Below the pieces are notes generated by a model that had not been told where the DNA came from, did no database searches, and was given only the letters and a program-made list of their open reading frames with translations. Shown piece by piece: positions 1 through 5,384 of a stretch of 6,932 bases of DNA. This DNA comes from Treponema sp. GTDB lineage: Bacteria > Spirochaetota > Spirochaetia > Treponematales > Breznakiellaceae. Position 1 is the first letter of the stretch. Every line of letters starts with the position of its first letter. Where the stretch lies: contig JAIRXT010000077.1 in the NCBI GenBank assembly GCA_031268125.1, positions 1 through 6,932 on the forward strand, in the 5' to 3' direction. A program made the position numbers and the translations under genes.

Positions 1-918
1 GAAAAGTACACCACGGAGCAGCGGAATGAGGCGTCCTGCGATATTGATTCCAAAACGGCCCGGGAAATCGTTACCATTATCAATAACGAAGATAAAAAAG
101 TTCCCTTCGCCGTAGAAAAGATACTCCCGGAGATCGCCGCCCTGGTGGACGGTATCGTAGCGGCCTTTGAAAGGGGGGGGCGGCTTATCTACACAGGCGC
201 CGGAACTTCCGGCCGGCTGGGGGTACTGGACGCTTCCGAATGCCCCCCCACCTACGGGGTCGATCCTTCTATGGTTCAGGGGCTTATCGCCGGAGGCCGG
301 GAAGCTCTTACCACCTCCATCGAAGCCGCCGAGGACAAGGCGGAAGAGGGAGTACAGGATTTAAAAAAAATCGGTTTCAATCAAAACGATGTCCTGGTGG
401 GAATTACCGCGTCGGGCCAGGCTCCCTATGTGCTGGGGGCCCTGGAATACGCCCGGAATATGGGGGCCCTTACCGCCGCCATAAGCTGCAACGCCGGTTC
501 AAAAACATTCGAACTTGCCGCGCACCGGCTCTACGTGAATGTGGGCCCGGAGGTAGTAACCGGTTCCACCCGGATGAAATCCGGGACCGCCCAGAAGCTT
601 GTCCTTAACATGCTTTCAACCGCCAGCATGATCCGTATCGGGAAGGTCTACAAAAACCTGATGGTGGATCTCCGGCCGGTGAATCAAAAACTGGTTCTCC
701 GTTCCATCCGGCTTATCCGGGAAGTAACGGGCTGTTCGCCCGAACAGGCGGAAGCGGCCTTCGGCATGTCGGGGAAAAATCCCAAGACCGCCATTGTCAT
801 GGTTCTTTTGGAGACTGACCGGGAACGGGCGGAAACCCTGTTACAGGAAGCGGGGGGGCACATCAGCGCCCTGGCAGCGGTACGGGAAGGAGGTGGCATA
901 GCAATAAGCCGGATGTAG
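1..918 (+). CDS. murQ: N-acetylmuramic acid 6-phosphate etherase MurQ (5' partial)
   Basis: MurQ is a cytoplasmic SIS-domain enzyme that cleaves the lactyl ether of MurNAc-6-phosphate, giving GlcNAc-6-phosphate and D-lactate in peptidoglycan recycling. The frame is open from base 1 and stops at a TAG at 916-918, giving 305 visible codons. The first visible residues (EKYTTEQRNEAS) match the region just after the usual MurQ start, so only about 3-10 residues are missing. Numbering from base 1, the sugar-phosphate loop GAGTSGRLG is at 66-74, followed by DASECPPTYG. E80 and E111 align with catalytic E83 and E114 of Escherichia coli MurQ. EVVTGSTRMKSGTAQK at 184-199 is also a family hallmark. Visible length is close to the 298 residues of the E. 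coli enzyme. One variation is ASGQAPY at 137-143, where E. coli has ASGRTPY. An eight-G run lies at 173-180. GTG at 145 is internal, not the start. It precedes the importer genes by 102 bases. Confidence 0.96.
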   Translation, partial: EKYTTEQRNEASCDIDSKTAREIVTIINNEDKKVPFAVEKILPEIAALVDGIVAAFERGGRLIYTGAGTSGRLGVLDASECPPTYGVDPSMVQGLIAGGREALTTSIEAAEDKAEEGVQDLKKIGFNQNDVLVGITASGQAPYVLGALEYARNMGALTAAISCNAGSKTFELAAHRLYVNVGPEVVTGSTRMKSGTAQKLVLNMLSTASMIRIGKVYKNLMVDLRPVNQKLVLRSIRLIREVTGCSPEQAEAAFGMSGKNPKTAIVMVLLETDRERAETLLQEAGGHISALAAVREGGGIAISRM

Positions 919-919
919 G

Positions 920-935
920 TATGCACAATTGCATA
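920..935. promoter_or_regulatory. Short inverted repeat directly after murQ
   Basis: Arms TATGCA and TGCATA are separated by CAAT, starting two bases after the murQ stop codon. The perfect six-base arms and compact spacing could suit a dimeric repressor, but the arms are short and no regulator gene is in view. The regulatory role is inference. Confidence 0.3.
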
Positions 936-942
936 ATGAAAA

Positions 943-986
943 TTGAGGCAGTTCCAAAATGTCAGATTTTGAAATTGCAGCCTTGA
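943..986. repeat. Long imperfect hairpin between murQ and the binding-protein gene
   Basis: The inner stem pairs 950-960 with 966-976 around the loop GTCAG, with one C/A mismatch and one G-T wobble. Its core is CAAAAT (955-960) against ATTTTG (966-971). After a three-base bulge (977-979), bases 943-949 pair with 980-986, including two wobbles, for about 18 pairs in total. No T run follows, so a standard intrinsic terminator is unlikely. It could be a dispersed REP-like element, an mRNA-stabilising structure at the murQ 3' end, or a leader structure for the next gene. Confidence 0.5.
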
Positions 987-997
987 AATTAATTTCA
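984..997. promoter_or_regulatory. 14-base perfect palindrome, candidate operator
   Basis: TGAAATTAATTTCA is a perfect palindrome lying 8 bases upstream of the ribosome binding site of the binding-protein gene. It overlaps the 3' foot of the long hairpin by three bases. Position and symmetry fit an operator for a dimeric regulator of the importer genes. AT-rich palindromes can arise by chance in such a gap, so this is tentative. Confidence 0.35.
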
Positions 998-1020
998 CTT
1001 TTAATGAGGAGATTGCGATC

Positions 1021-2568
1021 ATGAAAAAGGTTCTGTTTGTTTTATTGTGTCTGGCCTGCCTGGGCGCTCCGGTATTTGCTGCCGGTTCCCGGCAGGGCGG
1101 GACCGCCGCGGGCGGGGAAAGGCCCCTGGAATTTTCCATGTACTATGTGGATAACGCGACCCTGCCTTTCCGGCAGGATTGGCTCACGGTACGGAAAATC
1201 CAGGAGATGTTCAACGTAAAAATCAACTGGGAAATTATTCCCATTGCCGATTACGCCACCAAGGTTTCCGTTGCCCTTAACACGGGGAACGCTCCGGACG
1301 TGATCCTCTACCAGAGCATCACCGGGGAAAACGCCTCCCTTGCCGTCAACGGCGCTATCGTTCCCATCAGCGATTACGCTTCATGGACGCCGAATTTTAA
1401 CGCCAGGGTTGCCGAGTTCGGCATTCAGGCCGATGTGGATATGCTCAAGCTGATGGACGGCAAGCTGTACAGCCTGCCCGCCCTCTACGACAAACCCTTC
1501 TACGACGGCGGCCTTATCCTGCGGGAGGATATCCTTGCAAAGTACAACAGGCCCGCGCCCAAGACTTACGAGGATCTTTATGCCCTCGCCAAAGCCTATA
1601 AGGCGGATAATCCCGCTTCCTATCCGGTAACTATTCTGGTAGGCCCCCGGGTACACTACCGGATGACCCAGCCTGCCTGGGGGATCAGCCTGCACAGTAA
1701 CGGCGCCGGGGGCAGCAGGGTGTTAAGCTGGGATTACGGCAGGAAGCAGTATTTTACCGGGGCCGTAAGCGAACAGTACCGGGAGTATATGCGGTTTTGG
1801 AGCAAGATGTACGCCGAAGGCCTTTTGGACCCCGAAATGGTGGACCCCGTCCCCGGCGATGTCTGGACCCGGAAAATGGCCACCGGATCGGCGATTGCGA
1901 GCTATGCCTATTACGATCAGATCGGAGGCGTTGAAGCCGCATCCTCGATCCCCGGCTTTAAGCTGAATATGTATCCCCCTCTGGCGGGTCCCGCCGGCGC
2001 ACGGCATCAGCAGAAAAACAAAACCGGTCAGGGCATCATCTTCCCCGCAAAGACCGCAAGGAACCCCAACTTTGAACGCATTGTCCGGGCGATAGACGCC
2101 ATGTTCTTCAGTACCGAAGGGGCCCTGCTCTGGAATTACGGGGTTGAGGGGGAAACCTACACCCGCCAGGGGAATACCTTCAAATTTGCCGATAGCATCG
2201 TCAATTCTCCCGACGGCATTTACAAAACCATGCAGCTCCGCTACGGATGCGGTTCCGATACCCTCCAGTATGTCTGGGTAAACGCCAGCCAGATGATTAA
2301 GTACGACGAGAACTACGCGGCTATCAACGCCCAGGTGGCGGCCATGAACGATGCCATCCAGCTTATTCCCCCCGCGCCCAAGTTTGATGATCTTACCGCG
2401 GAAAAGGCTACCTCCCTTATGGGCCCCCTCTTTGATACCTTCGCCGTATGGGACGACGCCTTCCTTACGGGAAAGAGAAGCCTTGACACGGACTGGGCCG
2501 CCTATGTGGCGGAGATGAGGCAGAAAGGTCTGGACGAATACCTTTCCCTGTATAACAGCAGCCTGTAA
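1021..2568 (+). CDS. ABC sugar transporter, extracellular solute-binding protein
   Basis: This is the periplasmic ligand-binding subunit of a carbohydrate ABC importer (family 1 solute-binding fold, LplA/YtcQ-like). It is 515 residues long, in the 500-550 range usual for binding proteins paired with LplB/YtcP permeases. The start ATG has GAGGAG nine bases upstream. Residues 1-20 form a signal peptide: MKK, a hydrophobic core, then VFA with probable signal peptidase I cleavage before A21. C10 and C13 lie in the core, but the hydrophobic stretch before them is short, so a lipoprotein form is less likely though not excluded. A Gly-rich linker covers about 21-33. The mature domain begins near PLEFSMYYVD and carries many aromatic residues, as expected for sugar binding. 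The ligand cannot be read from sequence. MurNAc/GlcNAc compounds are inferred from murQ and nagZ nearby, while relatives of this subfamily also bind plant polysaccharide oligomers. The PIG-L gene starts 37 bases after its stop. Confidence 0.9.
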   Translation: MKKVLFVLLCLACLGAPVFAAGSRQGGTAAGGERPLEFSMYYVDNATLPFRQDWLTVRKIQEMFNVKINWEIIPIADYATKVSVALNTGNAPDVILYQSITGENASLAVNGAIVPISDYASWTPNFNARVAEFGIQADVDMLKLMDGKLYSLPALYDKPFYDGGLILREDILAKYNRPAPKTYEDLYALAKAYKADNPASYPVTILVGPRVHYRMTQPAWGISLHSNGAGGSRVLSWDYGRKQYFTGAVSEQYREYMRFWSKMYAEGLLDPEMVDPVPGDVWTRKMATGSAIASYAYYDQIGGVEAASSIPGFKLNMYPPLAGPAGARHQQKNKTGQGIIFPAKTARNPNFERIVRAIDAMFFSTEGALLWNYGVEGETYTRQGNTFKFADSIVNSPDGIYKTMQLRYGCGSDTLQYVWVNASQMIKYDENYAAINAQVAAMNDAIQLIPPAPKFDDLTAEKATSLMGPLFDTFAVWDDAFLTGKRSLDTDWAAYVAEMRQKGLDEYLSLYNSSL

Positions 2569-2605
2569 GCGGATTTGTAAACACCCAGGTCCGGATGGAG
2601 GAAAC

Positions 2606-3418
2606 ATGGACAAGATTAATATTATGATGATTGGCGCCCATCCGGACGACTGCGATTTCAGGTGCGGCGGTACGGCAATTAAATACCTCCGCTCAGGCTG
2701 CCGGGTTATGTTCCTCTCCATGACCAACGGCTGTAACGGCCATCATCTTGATTTCGGCAGCGCCCTGGCCTCCCGGCGTCGTGAAGAAACCGGGGCCGCG
2801 GCAAAGCTGCTGGGCATTGATTACCGGGTTCTTGATATTCCCGACGGATCGCTCACGGCGGAACTCCGTTACCGGGACATGCTCATGCGGGAAATCCGTG
2901 CCTTTATGCCTGACGTCATCATCACCCACCGGTCCAATGACTATCACCCGGATCATCGCAGCGCCGGTACTCTGGTGACGGATTGTTCCTATTTGGTTAT
3001 GGTACCCGGAATCACTGCGGACAGCCCGCCGTTAAAGAAAGCGCCGTTTATTTTCTACATGACCGATTCTTTCACTTTCCCGGCGCCGTTTACCCCGGAT
3101 GCCGTGGTTGCCGTTGACGACGTTCTGGAGGAAAAGACCGCCCTTCTGAACTGTCATGCCTCCCAGGTGTACGAATGGCTGCCCTGGGTGGAAGGCTATT
3201 CCCAGGAAGTCCCCCCTGCCGGGGAGGGCGCAAAGCGTTTGTCGTGGCTCAAGGACAGGATTAAAAACATGGACGCGCCCGGCGACACCTGCCGGGAACT
3301 GCTCATAAAGCGTTACGGCAGGGGAAAAGGCGCCGCAGTAACATGCTGTGAAAGTTTTCAACTCTGTGAATACGGCGCCCGCGGGGACGCAAAAAAAATT
3401 ACGGAACTTTTTCCTTAA
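2606..3418 (+). CDS. PIG-L/LmbE-family N-acetylglucosaminyl deacetylase-like protein
   Basis: This is a zinc-dependent de-N-acetylase of the PIG-L/LmbE family (relatives: MshB, BshB, archaeal diacetylchitobiose deacetylase), which hydrolyses the N-acetyl group of GlcNAc-containing substrates. The 270-residue protein is of normal family length. AHPDD at 11-15 supplies zinc ligands H12 and D15 and general base D14. HPDH at 114-117 supplies H117 as third ligand and H114 as catalytic histidine. K-x6-H-x-SQ around residues 177-187 and ESFQLCEYG at 249-257 are also family-typical. There is no signal peptide or membrane segment, so it should be cytoplasmic. The ATG has GGAGG at 2597-2601, four bases upstream. 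It lies between the binding-protein and permease genes on the same strand, suggesting that it acts on the imported sugar or a derivative. All key residues are present. The family is well supported but the exact substrate is unknown. Confidence 0.9.
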   Translation: MDKINIMMIGAHPDDCDFRCGGTAIKYLRSGCRVMFLSMTNGCNGHHLDFGSALASRRREETGAAAKLLGIDYRVLDIPDGSLTAELRYRDMLMREIRAFMPDVIITHRSNDYHPDHRSAGTLVTDCSYLVMVPGITADSPPLKKAPFIFYMTDSFTFPAPFTPDAVVAVDDVLEEKTALLNCHASQVYEWLPWVEGYSQEVPPAGEGAKRLSWLKDRIKNMDAPGDTCRELLIKRYGRGKGAAVTCCESFQLCEYGARGDAKKITELFP

Positions 3419-3447
3419 AAAAACTGCAAAAGACTAAAGCCTTTTGC
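3417..3447 (-). terminator. Terminator-like hairpin in minus orientation
   Basis: GCAAAAG (3426-3432) and CTTTTGC (3441-3447) form a seven-pair stem with an eight-base loop. Read on the minus strand, the stem is followed two bases later by seven T residues (complement of the A run 3417-3423), the layout of an intrinsic terminator for leftward transcription. The stem is A-T rich and no minus-strand gene is present. It may only limit antisense transcripts, or may not terminate at all. Confidence 0.3.
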
Positions 3448-3449
3448 GA

Positions 3450-3466
3450 GACTTGTTCAACAAGTC
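3450..3466. repeat. Perfect inverted repeat upstream of the first permease gene
   Basis: GACTTGTT and AACAAGTC are perfect eight-base arms around a single central C, folding as a six-pair stem with loop TTCAA. It sits two bases after the preceding hairpin and 22 bases before the permease ribosome binding site. It could be an operator, a REP-like unit or an mRNA-stabilising intercistronic hairpin. The sequence alone does not choose between these. Confidence 0.45.
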
Positions 3467-3487
3467 CAATGATAAACAATCGTAAAT

Positions 3488-3493
3488 GGGGGA
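3488..3493 (+). promoter_or_regulatory. Ribosome binding site deciding the first permease start
   Basis: GGGGGA lies four bases upstream of the ATG at 3498. An alternative in-frame ATG at 3486 overlaps this purine run and has only an AT-rich sequence without a Shine-Dalgarno match upstream, so 3498 is preferred. The difference is four residues (MGDC). Confidence 0.6.
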
Positions 3494-3497
3494 TTGT

Positions 3498-4442
3498 ATG
3501 ATAAAACAAATCAAAGAGAATAAATTCCGGGAACCTCTTGCCGTTCACATCCGTAAATACCTGGCCCTTTATTCCATGTTTATTCTGCCGGTAAGTTATT
3601 TTATCATTTTTAAATATATGCCCATGTTCGGGAACATCCTCGCCTTTAGGCGTTTCCGTCCCGGCATGGGGGCTTGGGGGACCGAGTGGGTGGGGTTTCA
3701 ATATTTTGCCCGGTTCCTGGGGGACGAGTCCTTTTGGCGGGCCTTTCGGAATACCCTTATCACCTCCCTGTGGAACATTGTGGTCAACTTCCCCCTGCCT
3801 ATTTTTTTGGCGGTAGTTCTGAACGAGGCCCGGTCCAAATTTTTTAAAAAGATCGTCCAGACCATTTCCTATATGCCCCGTTTTATTTCTACCGTGGTGG
3901 TGATCGCCATTCTGGGGGAAATCCTTTCCCCTTCCAGCGGGCTCCTGAACCGTTTTTTGGTGAAGGTTTTTAACATGGCGCCCATCTATTTTGTGAATCT
4001 TCCCCAGTGGTTCCGGCCCATTTATGTACTTACCGACAGTTGGCAGTTTACCGGCTGGACGGCCATCATCTACCTGGCGGCCATTACCAATATCTCAACC
4101 GATCTTTTTGAAGCCGCTGAAATTGACGGCGCTTCCCGGTTTAAAAAAATATGGCATGTAACCATTCCTTCGATCATGCCCACAATTATGGTGATGCTGA
4201 TCCTCCAGATAGGCAGGATGCTTACCCTGGGTTTTGAAAAGGTACTGCTCCTTTATACTCCGGCGAATTCCCATGTCAGCGATATTCTGGATACGCTGGT
4301 TTACCGTACCGGCCTTGCCGGGGGAACGCCGAATTATTCCTACGCCACCGCCATCGGGCTTTTTAGCAGCATTATCGGACTCGTTCTGGTTTCTTCGGCG
4401 AATTTTATAAGCCGCAAAACCACCGGCGAGTCTATCTATTAG
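3498..4442 (+). CDS. ABC sugar transporter permease, LplB/YteP type
   Basis: This is an inner-membrane subunit of the CUT1-type carbohydrate importer, forming a heterodimeric channel with the next gene product. The 314-residue protein (start chosen by its ribosome binding site) is of normal family length. About six hydrophobic segments are visible near residues 21-40, 84-108, 122-143, 174-197, 227-246 and 281-303. The cytoplasmic coupling loop EAAEIDGAS at 205-213, followed by FKKIWHVTIPSIMP, is the EAA motif that contacts the ATPase subunit. The N-terminal Lys/Arg-rich stretch before the first membrane segment and the P-x-FG-x-I-x-AF region after it are typical of LplB-like permeases. It is 17 bases from the second permease gene, so the pair is surely cotranscribed. 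Substrate specificity cannot be read from it. Permeases of this subfamily commonly lack a dedicated ATPase gene and use a shared MsmX-like ATPase. Confidence 0.93.
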   Translation: MIKQIKENKFREPLAVHIRKYLALYSMFILPVSYFIIFKYMPMFGNILAFRRFRPGMGAWGTEWVGFQYFARFLGDESFWRAFRNTLITSLWNIVVNFPLPIFLAVVLNEARSKFFKKIVQTISYMPRFISTVVVIAILGEILSPSSGLLNRFLVKVFNMAPIYFVNLPQWFRPIYVLTDSWQFTGWTAIIYLAAITNISTDLFEAAEIDGASRFKKIWHVTIPSIMPTIMVMLILQIGRMLTLGFEKVLLLYTPANSHVSDILDTLVYRTGLAGGTPNYSYATAIGLFSSIIGLVLVSSANFISRKTTGESIY

Positions 4443-4459
4443 ACAAGGGAGGGAATATT

Positions 4460-5344
4460 ATGGGAAACCTTTTTCGGCGCAGATCGGGATTAAAAAGAAT
4501 CACCTTTTTCGACGTGGTAGTAGCCCTGGTTTTAACCTGGGTACTCCTGGTTTGTATCGTGCCCTTTGTTTATATGTTCGCCCTGTCCTTTTCCGGGGTA
4601 CAGGAAATTATCAACAACAAGGTCGGCCTGTGGCCCCGGGGTTTTAACACCGCCGCCTACCGGCAGGTACTGGGATATCCGAATTTTTTTCTGGCCTATA
4701 AAAACACCATTTTTTATACCTCCTGCGGTACTCTTATCGCGCTGGCAATGACTATCCTTTTTGGGTATCCCCTGTCCAAGCCTTTTCTGCGGGGCAACAG
4801 CTTTTTCATGAAGATGGTGGTGTTTTCCATGTTTTTTTCAGGAGGGCTTATCCCCACCTACCTCCTCATCTCCGGTCTGGGAATTACCAATACGCCTTTG
4901 GCGATTTTATTGCCCTTTGCCATCAGCCCCTTTAACCTGATCATCCTGATTAGCTTCTTCAAAGGGGTGCCCAAGGAAATTGAGGAAGCCGCCCTGATCG
5001 ACGGGCTGGGCTACTACGGCATCCTGACCCGTATTGTCCTGCCCCTGTCCACCGCGGCTCTGGCGACCATCGGCCTCTATTACGCGGTGTTTTTCTGGAA
5101 CGACTGGTTTAACGCCCTGATATACCTTAAAAGCAGCCAGTACCCGGTGATGCTTTTTCTGCGGAACATCGTCAACGGCACCATGACCGTGGGGGAAGGT
5201 TCCGGCGCGGCGGATCGTACCAGCATCGGCATAGCCATCAAGGCGGCGGTGATCATGGTTTCCACCCTGCCCATTATCATCCTCTATCCCATGCTGCAGC
5301 GTTTCTTTATTGCCGGTTTGACCGTGGGTTCCGTTAAGGGCTAA
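4460..5344 (+). CDS. ABC sugar transporter permease, YtcP/LplC type
   Basis: This is the second inner-membrane subunit of the importer. The 294-residue protein has a basic N-terminus (FRRRSGLKR), then about six hydrophobic segments near residues 15-40, 78-103, 115-140, 145-168, 198-216 and 262-284. The ATPase-coupling loop EEAALIDGLGYYGILTRIVL begins at residue 175. The C-terminal end QRFFIAGLTVGSVKG is characteristic of YtcP-like permeases, which usually finish in a G-S-V-K-G type tail, so the gene is complete. GGAGG at 4448-4452 lies seven bases before the ATG. The gene follows the first permease by 17 bases and precedes the nagZ-like gene by 40 bases, with no terminator in that gap, so hydrolase and importer are probably on one transcript. 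Confidence 0.93.
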   Translation: MGNLFRRRSGLKRITFFDVVVALVLTWVLLVCIVPFVYMFALSFSGVQEIINNKVGLWPRGFNTAAYRQVLGYPNFFLAYKNTIFYTSCGTLIALAMTILFGYPLSKPFLRGNSFFMKMVVFSMFFSGGLIPTYLLISGLGITNTPLAILLPFAISPFNLIILISFFKGVPKEIEEAALIDGLGYYGILTRIVLPLSTAALATIGLYYAVFFWNDWFNALIYLKSSQYPVMLFLRNIVNGTMTVGEGSGAADRTSIGIAIKAAVIMVSTLPIIILYPMLQRFFIAGLTVGSVKG

Positions 5345-5384
5345 GGGCAGGCAGGGCAGACGCTTTGCTTTTCATGGAGGAAGT

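Larger units (their letters stand above)
919..1020. other. AT-rich intergenic gap rich in inverted repeats
   Basis: This 102-base gap between murQ and the binding-protein gene is much richer in A+T than the flanking genes. It contains a short palindrome (920-935), a long imperfect hairpin (943-986) and a 14-base perfect palindrome (984-997), then the GAGGAG ribosome binding site at 1006-1011. I see no convincing pair of -35 and -10 boxes with 16-18 base spacing, and no hairpin followed by a T run. Whether the gap separates two transcripts or lies inside one is therefore undecided. No small gene is apparent. Confidence 0.7.
3419..3497. other. AT-rich intergenic gap with two adjacent hairpins
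   Basis: The 79 bases between the deacetylase stop and the first permease start are AT-rich. They hold an A run, two consecutive hairpins (3426-3447 and 3450-3466), and the GGGGGA ribosome binding site of the permease. On the + strand neither hairpin is followed by a T run, so read-through into the permease genes is expected. The structures may set the expression ratio between the binding protein and the membrane subunits, which are normally needed in smaller amounts. No promoter could be supported. Confidence 0.6.

Noticed and set aside
1000..1005. TTTAAT as a -10 box for the binding-protein gene
   Set aside because: The best upstream candidate, TTGCAG at 975-980, is 19 bases away, and transcription would begin within or next to the ribosome binding site.
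684..1139. A 151-codon minus-strand frame spanning the murQ end, the gap and the binding-protein start
   Set aside because: It overlaps the conserved ends of two real genes and the structured gap, and its product shows no family signature.
1723..2727. A 334-codon open frame on the minus strand across the binding-protein gene and the start of the deacetylase gene
   Set aside because: It lies antisense to a gene with a clear signal peptide, ribosome binding site and family features. Its translation has no recognisable motifs and is Gly/Pro-rich, as expected for the complement of GC-rich coding DNA.
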